Counted from the stretch's first letter, positions 37,794 to 52,529 are shown. The stretch: 64,000 bases of DNA from Lamellibrachia columna (GCA_963662155.1 OY759263.1:22372984-22436983), one strand, 5' to 3'. The notes: generated from the letters alone by a model not told the origin. Numbers and translations: made by a program.

Positions 37794-38948
37794 GGACGAG
37801 ACCGATATAGATGTGGCGTGACTACTTTCTACTCGTGAGACATGCAATTTTGGTGAGTGGTCAATTTCCCAAGTGTTTACTTGAAACTATTTAATCAAGG
37901 ACCGCTCACATGGTCAAACTACCGCCTAATCTGCATTTCGCTGAAATCAATCGAGGCTACCAAAGTCGCAACACTGTCAGGTATGTAGCGCATTAGCATC
38001 TGCCTAAATGTCTATTCAACAAAACAGTTTGTGTCTGTGTCTGTCTGTCTGTTTGTTTGTTTCGTAACATTTCCGTCACTTTCGCTTGGGGTTGAACTGT
38101 TGTAGGTGTGCACGTGCTCGTACAGTAAGCACAATCGAAATTATCCCGTAGGTGGGGTTTTTCTGAAGGAACTTACGTTTTACGTAAATGGGAACACCAA
38201 TTATTGTAGTTCGTAGCTCCGTACACTTGTTCGCAACGTTATACGCTTTTTATACGTTTCCTCCGAATTACGTAATTAAACGTCAAACGTTCATATAAGT
38301 TCCTTTGTACGATACGAACGCATTGTAAAGCCGTTAGTGGTACATGATTTCGAAGCATGATGTTCCATCCATCATTGCCATTGGAACTGCCCTACGAAAA
38401 CTTGGGTGGGTAGTGCAAGGAGTGCTAAGCTCTCGCAGTGACTGCCTTTTTTTGCCGCGCAGTGCCGAGTAACTCGGTTGGTAGTATTATAAATGGTGTT
38501 TGTATTTACCACATTTGCTATATTACAACAGTAACAATCTGAAATGTACTTTCTGTATATTAATACAATTATAGTGTCATTGCTGGAGGAGTCACATGGC
38601 TGTTGCTTCACTGCTGTGAAATACTCCAGTAGGTCTTGCAAATTCTGCAATAATAAATTGTTAAAATTATTCTTTAGAATATTTTCACACAATTACCCTG
38701 AATCATGCATGATAGTACTATTTATGGAATAAAAAAACATGAACCTAACTTCAATTGTGCAATGTGTCTGCGTGTGCATGTGCGTGCGTGCGTGCGTGCG
38801 TGTGTGTGTGTGACAAATAGATGAATAAGTCTGCAGTAAAAGTTACTTTTCGAAATACGCTCACGATACATTCGTGTCATTCAGACATTTGCATAAATGT
38901 TTCATTATGTAAACGGGTTAGGTAACTTTATCATATTATGTATTTCAG
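37794..38948 (+). other. Upstream region of type 1 peptide gene 2
   Basis: Paralogous to 3022-3210 joined to 8068-9020, the uninterrupted form lacking the LINE. It contains the fold-back repeat (38161-38325), TATAAA at 38488-38493, a GTGCGTGC/GT microsatellite (38776-38812) and an acceptor ATGTATTTCAG at 38948. Confidence 0.5.
38161..38325. repeat. Fold-back repeat upstream of type 1 gene 2
   Basis: Diverged copy of 8266-8420; arms GAAGGAACTTACG and CATATAAGTTCCTT remain complementary, with the left arm slightly shortened. Confidence 0.55.
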
Positions 38949-38979
38949 ACGATTTATTCACGTCAACAACTGACACAAA

Positions 38980-41900
38980 ATGAAATTCACATTATGGGTA
39001 AGTAAGTGTGTAGTGCATTTTAAGAAATGACATCAAAACAAATGACTACTACTGTGCATTTCTTTTTGTAAATAAGAAAAAGCGTCGAATAATGAGAGAA
39101 AGAGACGAGGAGGGCGTAACAAGAGTATAGTTGGCAAGGGGAATGATGTTCAAACGATATTCGCGAGAAAGCCATCGGCTTATCGGGAGTCCAACAATTT
39201 TCTCATCTATGTGTAGCCCGCCCTTATCAGATATCTGTCAATTCTATTTTTAAACATATTCACAATACTGGCATTAACACAACCATTTGCCAGTTTGTTC
39301 CATTCATTTATCACCCTCTGTGAGAAAGACTACTTTCTCATGTCCAACCTACACTGCTCCTTAACTAATGCTGCTTTGTGTCCTCTGGTTCTACCGCCTT
39401 CTTTAAGTTTGAAGAACATATTTGTGTCAACATCCTCATAACCATTAACTATTTTAAACACTTATATTTTGTCTCCTCTTAGTCTCCTGGTCTCTAGTGT
39501 TGTCCAACCACATTGTAATAAGCGACTTTCGTAACTAACGTATCTCAATTCTGAAATAATTTTAGTCGCTCTTCGTTGCATTCTCTCTAGCTTGTCTATG
39601 TCCTTTTTTACGATATGGCCTCCATGCTTGAATACAATATTCCAAAAGTGGTCTAACTATTGCTTTGTACAAGGGTACAATTAGCTGTTTCTCTTTATAC
39701 GTGATAGTTCTCCTAATTAGCCCTATAATTTGATTTCCTTTCGAAGCAGCAATCTCACATTGCTCTGAAACTTTCATATCAGCACTAAATGTTACTCCTA
39801 AGTCCTTTTCTTGTGTGGTTCTACCTAGTACAGCATTCCCCATTTTATATTCTTCGTCCATGTTTCCATGTCCTATGTGTATTTTTACACTTACGTGTAT
39901 TTTTTACATTTCCTAAAATTGAATAACATTTGCCATTTCTCAGACCATTTCACTAATATGTCTAGATCGTTTTGTAAATGTTGTTTATCACCATCAGTAT
40001 TAACCTTTCTAAACAGTTTAGTGTCATCCGCAAATTTCAGTACGTTACTTGTTATACTGTCGTCCAAGTCATTGATATATAATAAGAATAATATAGGTCC
40101 TAATACTGATCCTTGAGGTACCCCACTCAAAACCGATTTCCAATTTGAAACTTCTCCATCTACTACAACTCGTTGTCTTCTGTCAGTCAGCCATTGTTCT
40201 ATCCAGTCAGTTATGCTATCCCCGATACCATGGGCTTTTAATTTAAGTAGTACTCTTTGATGTGGCACTTTGTCAAAAGCTTTCTAAACATCTAAGTAGA
40301 TTATATCTACTGGCGATCCCACGTCTATCCACTTAGTGATTTCTTCCAAAAGACATAACATATTTGTTAAGCATGACCTCGCTTTAAGGAATCCATGTTG
40401 AGATGAATTTAATAATTTATGCTTAACGAGGAAGTCCACAATATGGTCTTTAATTAACCTAATAATTTACAAATCACTGACGTTAAACTAACTGGTCTGT
40501 AATTATCTGACTTATTTCTCGAACCCTTTTTAAATAATGGTATGATGTTTGCTTCTTTCCATTCAAACGGAACAACTCCCTCTTTTGATGACAAGTTGAG
40601 TACTCTTGCAAGTTGAACACTCTTTATATAGATTACATACATACGGTTATATCTGATATAGTTGTAGTAAAAGTATTCGGTAAAAAGGAACGAACAGCAG
40701 GAGTTTAGAACTGAGTCTTATTGTGTTGTTAACACAGTGTTCTGCGTACACGTTGGGTGGCAGGCTTTTTTTGGGAAGGCGGCTAATTCGAGCTTAGTGG
40801 ATAGAACATAGTTAGCCATTTAATATGCAGGAGTTGTAGCAACTGGGTGGACAACGGCAAGTCCGTGTGTGAGAAGTCCTGGGCTGAGGTTCATGCCAAT
40901 AGCTTCAGTTTTGAGAGTGCGATGTGCGAAGATGAATGGAGTAGAGGTGGAGATGGAACAGCTGAAGCAGCTCGTTGTGGCATTGATGGGAAGGGAAGAG
41001 GTGGTTTGTGTCAAATGTTCCTATACCATGGATGATAACGTGGGGGAAGGCGATAAAAGATATGCTAGAGAGAGCTCACGAGGACCTGGGAGGAAGCTGA
41101 GAGGACGTAAGGACGCGGGACGTAAGGAAACGGGAGGGAAGGCGACGAAAACGAGGGAGACGGGAGCGAAGGCGTGAGGAGTGAAGACGACAGGAGCGCA
41201 GAATAGCCAGGAGACGGAAAGGAAATGTGAGATGAGATAAAGTCCATACTGCCAGGTGACACGACTACAGGACAGATTGGGACAGAAGGGATCCGACGTA
41301 AGAACTGCTCTGACGTAGTGATAGAGGGGGTGATGAGGAGAGCGAGGGTGTTTGTGGGGAAGACGTGGTTGTTTGTTTTCCAGGGGCAAAAAAATTGAAT
41401 AGAGGCTATCACAAAAAGGGTTGAACAATTCATGGGTCCGGGTAAGGGAGGATCTATTTTATGCCATAGTTAGGAAATACAGGAATTTAGTCAGAACACC
41501 TTAGCAGACACGGGATGAGCAAATAATTCCGTCAGGGATTTTACCAGTAATGGGAAGCAGGGGTCAGGGATATCGAAATTGCAGGAGGATGGCAATTAAC
41601 ATACGAGTACTGCAGCTATGTAGGGAAGAGATAGTTGGATTTGTGGATGTGTGGGGATGTTTTGTGGGGAGGGCTGATAAATACATGAGGGGTGGGGTTC
41701 ATCTAAATGGAAAGTATGCAAAAATGTTTGGCAAACATTTCTGAAGCTGCTTATAAATACGTGTGTTTAAATGCATGAAGCATAGTAAATAAGAAAAACG
41801 AAATAAACATTATAATAGAAGATATTGACCTTCACATTGGTATAACCGAATCATCGGCCAACAGAAACATATCAGATGCTGAATTAGGACTGACAGGATA

Positions 41901-44900
41901 CGTAAAGTTTAGGATAGAATAGGAAAATGGGGAGGGGGATATATTAAAGAAAATATTCAGGCTTACGAATTAAAATTAGACAGGGAAGCAGATTGTGAAG
42001 TTTGAGTTACATGAAATTCAACTTTAACTATTGGATTAGTTTACCGACGACTAAGCATAAACGAAGAGGATAACACGAACATACAAAACGCTATAAAGGA
42101 AGTGAGTAAAGAGGTATGCATCATAATCGGAGATTTTAACCACAGACACATACAATGGAAATCTCTAAAGAGTAGAGGGAGTGAGGACCAACAGTTTATA
42201 TTTTTAATTCAGGATAGCTGAACCAACTATGGGAGAGAATGTATTAGATATAGTGTTGCCTTCACAAAACAAATTAGTAGATAATGTCAAAATATATGAA
42301 CCGTTGGGTATTATCATAATCAAACATATTTTGACATCAAAGTAAAATCAGAAAAAAGTACAGGATAAACTTCTACAAAGGTAAATATATGAGACCATAG
42401 CAAAGCTAGATTGGAATAACATGCTGAGGAAAATGAGAGTAATTCAATGTTGGAACATTCTAAAATATGAAATTGAGAGTATCGTTGATAAATATGTTCC
42501 CTTTTTGAAAAGAAAAATAAAGAAAGCGGTCTAGCAGGAAACACTTGTCAAAAGAAGCTATTAGAAAAAAGTGTACAAGCAAATTATGTGGAGGGTTTAT
42601 ATGCGTACCAGAAAGGAAGAATACTACACAAATTACAAAGATGCACTTAGTGCAGATACGGCTCAAATTAGACAATCTAAAAGAAGCTATCAGCAAAAAT
42701 TAGCGTGTAAATGACAGCAAGAATTTGTATGCATATTTCAGGAGTTAAAGAAAAGTATGAGACAAGGTTGGACCACTAGAAAACAGTGCTGGAAATATAA
42801 TGTCACAAAGTTATTTAATGGTGGAAGACCTAAATGGTTACTTTAGTTTATTGTTCACATGAGAGGATATTAGTTCACTACCCGTTCAAGATGCTAAATG
42901 TCTGGAGGCTAAATTGGACTATTTAGAGTAGATAGTTGTAAGTCCAGAAATGGTAGCTAAGTAAGTAAAGGCAATGAAGGATAATAAATCACCTGGAGTG
43001 GATGGAATTCCTCCAAAACTACTAATGCAAACAGTAGAACAAGTCAATTTGCCAATCGCAAGAGTGTTCAACTTGTCATTAAAAGAGGGAGTGTTTATAT
43101 GGTAAGAAGAAAACATCATAGTATTATTTATAAAGGGTTCGAGAAATAAGTCTAATAATTACAGACCATTGAGTTTAACTTCACTGATATATTATTAAAT
43201 CCATGTCAACATGCATTACTAAAAGCGAGGTCATTTTTAACAAACATTATGTTATGTTTTTTGGGAAGAAATTACAAAGTTGATAGACCAGGATTCACCA
43301 GTTTATATTATCTACTTAGATTTTGAGAAAGCTTTTGACAAAGTGCCACACCAAAGTTTACTACTTAAAATAAAAGCCCATGGTATGTGGATAGCATAAT
43401 CGACTGGGTAGAACAATGCCTGAATGACTGATGACAGCGTGTTGCAGTAGATGGTTTTCAAATTGAAAATCAGTTTTGAGTGGGGTACCATAAGGATCAG
43501 TATTAGGACCTTTATTATTCTTAATTTATATCAATGATTCGGACGATAATATAACAAGCAACGTACTGACATTTTTAGATAGGTTGACAATGATGGTAAC
43601 AACATTTAAAAAACGATTTAGACGCATTAGTTAAACCAAAATGCCAGTCCCCAAGGACGGGATAACTTGGTAGTTTAAACGTGATAGCAATGTTTACCAA
43701 ATGCCTCAGGCCAATATGCCATCAATACGCTCGAGATTGTTTAAGGGAACGTCAAACGTATTACCAGAAATAACCGAGTTAACATTAACGGAAGTTAACG
43801 TTTTACGTAGCGAACATTTGAATTATCATATAAACCACTAAAAACCCTTGATGTACGGGGTATTCCGAAAAATAAAGGCGCTACGTTTCTTTCGTGGGGT
43901 CGTAGATTGATCCCTGACAGTTTGGCGCCCGAGATGCAAGCCGTCTAGGAGTAATCTGTTAACACAACGACATACAAACATACATACGATAGCTCGAATA
44001 TAGTTAGATGATCTGATATAAATGTCTACATACAGTACACGGGAATTTGGATAAGCTATAAAATGGGTACAAGTAATAGGTACTATTGTAAAAGAAAATG
44101 ACTTAGGAGTAACATTGACTTAGGAGTAACATTGACTTAGGAGTAACAGTAACAGAACGTGTCAGAGCAGTGTGGTAGTGCAGCTTCAAAGGGTAATCGC
44201 ATTCTTGGGTTGATTAAGAGAAATATAACATACAAGGAAAAACGAATTATACATGTCTATAAAGCATTAGTTATGCCGCATTTATAATAATATATACAAG
44301 CGTGGAGACCATATCGTAAGAAGGATATAGATACATTTAAACGAATACAAAGGAGAGCAACTAAAATGATTCCAGCACTGAGAGACATTAGTTATGAAGA
44401 ATGCCTAAAAGACTGAGGTTTAGCAACCATAGAGACAAGGATGTTAAGTGGAGATTTGATTTAAGTTTTAGAGGTATTGAATGGGTATGAAAATATTGAT
44501 ATAACTATTTTTTTCTTACTCAAAAAAGAACTAGAGGACATGAGGTGACATTACTAAAAGATCAATGTAGATAATTGATCACGTAGTACTCTTTCTCACA
44601 GAGGAAAATAAATTAATGGAACAATTTATCTACAAATTGTGTAACTGCCAGCAGCGTGAATATGTTCAAAGCAAGGTGACACATGTGGATTACACATAGA
44701 TGAAATTTTGAACTCTCGATTAGCCAATTGCTTCATTGTCCACTTGCCATCTGGGTCTTTGCCTTGGATGGTAATTTTGGTAAATGTTGCTAAATGTCAA
44801 TCTTATAAATAGGTCTGTATCACACATTGTGTTATGATTGTACTAGTGTTCACTGTAATTAATAAATTGAATCACATATATGCCACATAACCACACATGT

Positions 44901-45673
44901 TTTAATTCCTAGCACAAGATCGCACAACTACCGTGTGGACGTCCCTCTTTAGCAAAACATTCATTCTTATATCATTTACCAGTGATGGCCATGCCCTAAT
45001 TTACACATCTTGGTTAATTCACGTTTACATATGCAGTATTCTTGTAAGAATATAAGATCACATTTTGGGTAATCTTATATATAAAATCAAATATAGTTTT
45101 TTCTTGAAATGTATTTATATGTAGCTAATCACAGTTAGATTTTGCATAGGGTTAGTGTGAAGATTTCAACATTATTCTTTTGTTTCGCTCTGTGTGACAG
45201 CATCCTTGTCCCAGGTATAGTGTCACCTGTCATTGTTTGAACGAACGTTTTTTTGTGAATTTACAGGTTTTACCATTTGACTGTCGTCATCGGCTCACGA
45301 TATTTACTGTCATATCTATCTAACTAATGACACTTTTTTAAATCCAGAAAAACGAACTATTGTTGACATCAGTGACTATGTTAACCGTTCGTTGTTCTAG
45401 GTTATTCTCTTCTTCGCTGTTTGCACGAGAGACATCCATGGCGGAAAGAAGAGCAGGAAGAAGATAAAGTGGGGACCCGAAGACGACTTGGAGATGTGCT
45501 TTGAGCTGTGCGAGAAAATTCATGTTGACTGTATGATGAAGATCAGCTCTTGCCCTCTCATAACTCGCAAAAGGAACAGAGAAATGTTAACGGATTGCGA
45601 TGTCAATCTCAACGAGTGTTATAAATCCTGTCGAGCTGCATTTGGACAATCCGGAAAACCAGGAACGCAGTGA
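38980..45673 (+). CDS. Secreted cysteine-rich protein, type 1, copy 2 (two coding exons)
   Basis: Exon 38949-38997 follows ATGTATTTCAG, has ATG at 38980 (MKFTLW) and donor GTAAGT at 38998. The next coding exon starts after GTTGTTCTAG at 45401, phase 0, and ends TGA 45671-45673. It gives 96 residues, the same length as copy 1. Signal peptide, GGKKS basic start and all seven cysteines with identical spacing are kept. Differences cluster between cysteines 2 and 4 and in the loop before cysteine 5, while the C-terminal 30 residues are almost identical. The intron is 6.4 kb because two LINE copies sit in it; the splice sites are intact. Downstream paralogy to copy 1 ends at 45840, where a LINE 3' end begins. 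Function unknown; likely a secreted disulphide-rich peptide. Confidence 0.8.
39166..40640 (-). mobile_element. Chimeric CR1-like LINE fragment in the intron
   Basis: The 3' half (39166-39865) belongs to the full-length subfamily (C terminus, EEYKMG, VLGRTTQEKDLG). After a messy junction at 39866-39905 the rest (39906-40640) is an older subfamily (NWKSVLSGVPQGSVLGP, FADDTKLF, DNYRPVSLTS). The 3' terminal block and tail are missing. Frames are broken near 39590, 39880, 40290 and 40455. Its 3' edge lies right after GATATTCGCGAGAAA, in sequence equivalent to 9225-9245. Confidence 0.75.
40817..44810 (+). mobile_element. Old, nearly full-length CR1-like LINE, degenerate
   Basis: ORF1 relic 40817-41745 (SVCEKSWAEV, basic repeats, VFVG, GIL, CREEIVGFVD, GGVHLNGK). 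ORF2 relic from about 41765 (CVCLNA, ITESS, DFNH), SPGVDGIPPKLL near 42990, DFEKAFDKVPH near 43320 and GSVLGP-like near 43497. Its RT active-site region is interrupted by a 400-bp insertion (43636-44035). ORF2 C terminus to about 44690, then a 3' block and a weak tail at 44775-44800. Full of stops. It shares its subfamily and its 5' truncation point (ATTTAATATGCAG) with the copy at 15372. Confidence 0.8.
43636..44035. other. 400-bp insertion in the LINE, possible solo-LTR remnant
   Basis: LINE coding stops at about GCATTAGTTAAA (43635) and resumes at CACGGGAATTTGG (about 44037). The insert starts near TGCCAGTCCCC. At 43909-43921 it has GATCCCTGACA directly followed by GTTTGGCGCCCGAGATG, which looks like an LTR end plus a tRNA primer-binding site. 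No terminal duplication was found, so the call is weak. Confidence 0.3.
44811..45400. other. Rest of intron of type 1 gene 2, paralogue of 10985-11481
   Basis: CACAAGATCGCACAAC, GTGATGGCCATGCC and TTGGTTAATTCAC (44915-45020) match the second-clade LINE relic at 10985-11120. Positions 45165-45400 match 11207-11481 up to the splice acceptor. Confidence 0.6.
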
Positions 45674-45842
45674 TGTTATGAAACTCCGTGCGAAAGACCA
45701 ATTGCATAATACACAACCAAGTGCTTTTAGTCAGTTTACATAAGCGCATATTTCTCTAGTTCGTCCACAATAAATTTGCGCAGGACAACCTTTCCTGGTT
45801 GTTAACCTCATAATACGTATGCCATCGTTTGGCTAAGCAAAT

Positions 45843-45990
45843 ATATTTAGCAAGATTTAACAAGATTGCCATCCGAGGCTAAGGCCCAGGTGGCATGTGG
45901 ACAAGGAAGCCATTGGCTTATCGAGAGTCCAACAATATGTATTATTTTTGCAACCCGCCCTAATAGGATATATGTCAATTTTGTTTTTAA
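45843..45990 (-). mobile_element. CR1-like LINE 3' end fragment
   Basis: Tail TTTAGCAAGATTTAACAAG followed by the conserved 3' block (GATTGCCATCC ... CATTGGCTTATCGAGAGTCC) and about 60 bp of ORF2 end, then truncated. Confidence 0.75.
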
Positions 45991-47417
<1,427 letters not shown>

Positions 47418-47654
47418 TTTAATTACACCAGACACCATTCTGTCAGACGAATAACGACATTTAGTAATGTAACTACGTGCACATTATAATAGATTTACCC
47501 CCAACGAATTCAAAGCACTTTATTTGTTTGAAACCATATTTACGACAGTTCAATTACTTTCACAAGAGTATTCATTGGACGTTCAACAATATACAAGCCT
47601 GTTGTAAACGTATGGCGGAAATCGATCTTCGGCACAGTGACAATATTGTAAATA

Positions 47655-48040
<386 letters not shown>

Positions 48041-48055
48041 ATTTTGATCAGACAT

Positions 48056-48417
48056 TTTGATCAGGACACGCCTCTCCTGCTCGCATGCGATGCATCACCG
48101 TATGGCGTCGGAGCGACCGATTGCATTCGCATCAAGGAGTTTGTCGCCAGCTGAGCGGAATTACTCTCAGTTGGACAAAGAAGGACTGAGCTTAGTATTT
48201 TGTGTAACCAAATTCCATCAATATATATATGGAATGAGATTTGTGTTAATCACAGATCACCGGCCTTTAATCGGGTTGTTTAATGAGCAGCGACCTATAC
48301 CTCATCAAGCGTCGAGTCGACTTCAACGCTGGGCTCTCACGTTGGCATGTTATGACTACATCATTCGTTACCGCAGTGGCGAGGCACATGGGAACTGCGA
48401 TGCTTTATCACGGTGAA
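48056..48417 (+). pseudogene. Ty3/Gypsy retrotransposon RNase H fragment
   Basis: Reads LLLACDASPYGVGA in one frame, then after a one-base shift near 48107 ERPIAFASRSLSPAE, YSQLDKEGL, FVLITDHRPL and a C terminus RSGEAHGNCDALSR with stop at 48417. CDAS, LDKE and TDH are the RNase H acidic positions. It is isolated, with no RT, integrase or LTR beside it, so it is a relic. It sits immediately right of the TA inverted repeat. Confidence 0.85.
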
Positions 48418-49696
48418 GACAGCGCGGCAGTACAGAATTTTTTTTTAAACACAACTATTTACAGTAGTTTTTTTATAATATGCTGATGTGACCATTTGTA
48501 AATGTATTCATTATTATTTTGTTATTATTACATACAGTTAGTTGTTATTATATATTCTTTATAGTAGGACTATTTTCTAAAATAAATTCATGGAATATAT
48601 TTTTTAAATATCATAGTTGATGTTGTTTTTAATATAACTGTATGTTATAGGTGTATTTATGCAAAAGACTCACGCCTGTAGCTCAACCCTGAAAGCAGAG
48701 CGCAAACACTTTCCTCCGTCTAACGATCCGAGTATGTGGTCGTGTCGTGGCCTATACAGTGATACAACGAAAGCCGACACAAACTGTGTGTGCATTTTCA
48801 TTTTTATTACACACACATGCAGTACGTTCTATCCAACACAGGGATGCAGCTATCATTTCATAATCGAACGGGCATCAGATTACGTGCGACGACGTACTGG
48901 TTTACGTTACGACGCGGTCATCGCGTACAAAATGGCGTATGCGATGACGACGGGACTGTTGCTCACGTTACGACTCGGTCGTCAAATATACAATGGCGTG
49001 TGTGACGACGAACTACTGTTAACGTTGTTACGTTGTGATCGCATACACGATGGCAGACGATCATTTGAATAGTTTGTAGTACAAACACACCATGGAACAA
49101 TCGTTGAATTCCTTTCAGGTCGATTTACACGATTTGTGCTCCGAGTTGTAGGGCGACACCGTGTCACACAATAACACGCAACTAAACAAGCGAGTGATAT
49201 GTCTCAGCATAGCAACCTAGATTATGACTTTCGTCATCATCATTTTAAACATGGCACACCGCGAGGTACTAGATCGTGAAACTAAGAAACCAGATGCAAC
49301 GATGAATGAATTACGCTATTGCGGTTTCTGAAGTAACTGAACGAGCTTTCAACGGAGACATCTCACGTGAGAGGCAAGTGTTCTATGCTGACGACGCACA
49401 AGGTCCTTCCAGGTACAGCTAATTTATTTGCTCAGCTAGTCCGTCAGACGGAAGCACATGTAATACTGGCAGTTATACTAATGCTTTCTCCTTTTGCTAC
49501 GTATCGTAGAACAATCGAAAAAAAAAGACGCTTGCCTTTGTCGACATTTGTTCGTAATTGTTCTCATAATGTTGTGGACAGTTGTACGTAGTAACTACAA
49601 AGAGCAACTAGGTTGTTCGCGTAAAGCTATTGCTTTTGTTTGAGAAAAGGCAATAGCGCGGAGAATTTCGAAAAAATAAAAATGAGATGACCCGAC
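48418..49696. other. Spacer of unit 2, partly duplicated
   Basis: No gene supported. Positions 48715-49010 match 21420-21600, and 48725-48900 match 52105-52290. AT-rich to 48660. Confidence 0.5.
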
Positions 49697-50465
49697 CGTC
49701 ATAGATGAATCCGTGAAATGTACACCCACTAAACACGAAATGAAAATCATCTGCCTGCACCTCTGCCCACGAATTTGCACACCGGCTTTGCAAAGTCTAT
49801 ACAGCTGTCGCAGCTAGAGCAAGTCAAATTACGCTTCGCCTTTACTTTGCGTTTGCCATGTTAGAAATTCAAATTATATTTGTTTATAATCCGTTTATAA
49901 TCAATTTATACTAGGTAGTCTTCACAAAGACTGTTTTTGTGCTGTAATACACACTTTATGCTATTTTATGTATGTCTTAATTAAATTTACAACTACTGCC
50001 TTGCAACTTACTTTCTATTTAACAGCTGACTATAATAAAACGTAATATCGCTCGCGCAAACGAAATTTCAGTGACCTTCTTTAAATTCCACTGAATTACT
50101 ACATACGGCTAACTTTTAACAATAAATGTTGCTAAAACAAAATATTCAGGTTCTCAATCTTTAATATGTACTACATTATTTACAATAATATTATGTCTCG
50201 TATTATGTACCCAATCAACTGACCACAACAAACCTTAATTATCGCTCGCGCTACCGAGTCTTCGGAGATCTACGATATAAACTACCCTAAATTACTCCTA
50301 CAGCTAAATTTTAACAGCAACTATTGCCTAAACAAAGACTCTTGTAAGTTTATGTTTAATATACACGTAATAATAATACTTATCCGATCAATATTCCACG
50401 CTTTATACAAATATCCAATCCACCAAATTCAATTCCGTGTTCTCCTTAAGATTTCCCAAGATGCA
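49697..50465 (-). mobile_element. CR1-like LINE 5' fragment (ORF1 start and 5' UTR)
   Basis: Minus strand: 5' UTR 50465-49855, nearly identical to that of the full-length copy, then a damaged ORF1 zinc-finger start (49855-49715: CAKSWAEVQADDFHFV-like). The ATG context is altered by a small deletion. The rest of the element is missing. Confidence 0.8.
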
Positions 50466-50870
50466 ACTAACTCGCTAGGTGTCGCCACCTAACTCAGCGA
50501 ATTAACTCGCCATTTCCCTATTAGTACAGAGAGTACTCAAGTTAAGAAGATGGAAGTGGGTAGGACATATCCTACGAATGGAGAAGAACAGCAATTGTGA
50601 GACTGCACTGACCTGGACGCCTGAAGGTAGAAGAAAGGTTGGGCGACCAAAGACAACGTGGCGATCAACTATTGAAAATGAAAGGCGTATACTGGGGTGG
50701 AATAGCTGGAACGAAGCCAGACGTGTAGCAGCTGACAGAACAAGATGGAGGAGATTCACTTCGGCCTTATGGGCCACTGGGCCCGAAGAGGATAGGTGAA
50801 CAGAGAGTACCATTATCATACCACCTCCCCGGAATCAGTACTTTAAAATGTTCATACGTTCCTTATTGAA
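50466..50870 (+). mobile_element. Dispersed repeat hosting an RTE-like LINE tail (50537-50799)
   Basis: The outer repeat equals 28745-28905 and 61690-61860. Inside it, 50537-50799 encodes RRWKWVGHILRM, ALTWTPEGRRKVGRP and DRTRWRRF, ending ATGPEEDR stop, the well-known C terminus of RTE-type reverse transcriptases. The 11-bp ACAGAGAGTAC flanks it at 50526-50536 and 50800-50810 and is single at the empty site (61793 onward), so it is a target-site duplication. Confidence 0.8.
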
Positions 50871-51420
50871 AAGTGTCAGTGATCCCTCTGATGTATGTCG
50901 TATGTGGAAAGAACATGTCGACACACAAGGTCACCTCGAATCTAGTGCAGAATGCCATTAACAAACTGTAGGTCGGCAAATCGTGTGGTAATGTAGGTCT
51001 TAGTGCCGAACATTTTAAACGAGCTAACCCACGTATAGCTGTTCTACTTTCAATATTTGATTACACATGGTCATCTACCTAATGACTTTATGACAACGTT
51101 TATTATACCATTGGTCAAAAATAAATCTAGTGACACTAGCAATGTTAATAATTACATACCAATTGTACTGGTTACGGTAGATTCTAAGATATTAGAAGAT
51201 GTAATGCTTGGGCTAATAGACAGTTTGGTTTTAAGAAGGTACATTCTGCTGATCACTGAGTATCCGCATTAAAATGTTATTCTGTACTATAGAAGTTATA
51301 ACAGCCCTGTGTATACATGCTTTTTAGATGCGTATAAAGCATTCGATAGATTTAGCCTTTGGACACTTTGAAAAAAAAACCGCTAAATTGAGAATTGCCT
51401 ATATTGTTATGTATTCTTTT
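50870..51420 (+). mobile_element. Second-clade LINE RT relic
   Basis: Reads VSDPSDVCRMWKEH, VGKSCGNVGLSAEHFKR, HGHLPNDFMTTFIIP, NNYIPIVLVTVDSKILE and, after breaks, a YxDAxKAFDR-like segment near 51330. Homologous to 61855-62390. Several frameshifts. Confidence 0.7.
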
Positions 51421-52304
51421 ATACTGGTATATAACGCAATGTTCAGTATTAAATGGAATACACCAATCTCAAGCAATTTTTTTTACTCGACGTGAAGCCA
51501 AGGCGTCCATAGAAATCTACGCGGATTACCGTTTTTCCCCATTTTTAAATGGACATTAAAGTTTTATTGAATTGAATACGCAAGCCCGTTTCAGGGGAAA
51601 CCGCCGACAGCGAGTTACGACCGGTTTGAAGCGCTGCGCACGACGGCCATTTATGCCGGTCGGTTTACGCGGTGATAATGGCGTTTTAACTAATAATATA
51701 CCATGTCGAGCTCCAGAGAACTAAAGATTCTGACCGATTCATCTAATCATGGAAATTTAACAGTCTAACGCTTCGGGATCGAAATCTAGGATCCTCAGAA
51801 GCACGTGATCCCGCTAAGTTCACGACTGTCGTTCGAAAGGATGATAAGCCGTCAGAGGGAGCCACATGCAGCTCAAGTTGGGAGCAAGTGATTTTATCAC
51901 GAGCGGTGGATGGTTGATTAGCGCTAGCAATAGGGAGTGGGAACGATTGTTCTCCTAAAAATTATGCCCTGCATAATTTGCCACGATTATCAGAAAATAT
52001 ATGCTGGCACAAATGTTAAAATTTAATAATGGTATAGTGCCAAATAAGGTGCGTACAGGGTGGCATTTTTCATCAATTAAATACGCGTATAGGGACGTTT
52101 TTTCGGCACTCAAGAGTATGTGGTCGTGGTACTGTCAATGTCTATACAATGGTCCAACAAAAGCCTGCACAAACTGTGGGTACATTTTTATTACACATTC
52201 ACGCAGTACGTTCTATCCAACACAAGGATACAGCTATAATTTCTCATTGAACGGGCATGCGATTACATGCGACGACGTATTGGTCCTAAGACCAAGACCA
52301 AGGT
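51421..52304. other. Spacer, no gene seen
   Basis: Contains 52105-52290, a third copy of the block at 48725-48900 (GAGTATGTGGTCGTG, GCAGTACGTTCTATCCAACACA). The rest has no recognisable feature. Confidence 0.45.
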
Positions 52305-52500
52305 TGTAAACTGTACTCAACTCAACACAGCACGGTTTCATGCTCAAGCCTCGCTTTCACACTACGCTCAAACTCAGGCGAGGCTATAAAACATGTTGAG
52401 CACGAAATCGTGCTCAGAGTTGAGCACGAAATGCTGAAATCCTGAGTATGCTCAAGTCAAGACCGTGCTCCAGCATAAATAAATATGGCAGCTCACGAAT
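52305..52500 (-). repeat. GAGCACG-rich short element, inverted copy
   Basis: Reverse complement of 14767-14972, with shared edges and internal GAGCACGAAATCGTGCTC palindrome. Confidence 0.6.
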
Positions 52501-52529
52501 AAATGCACTGGTATGTGGCAATTCTGTGC

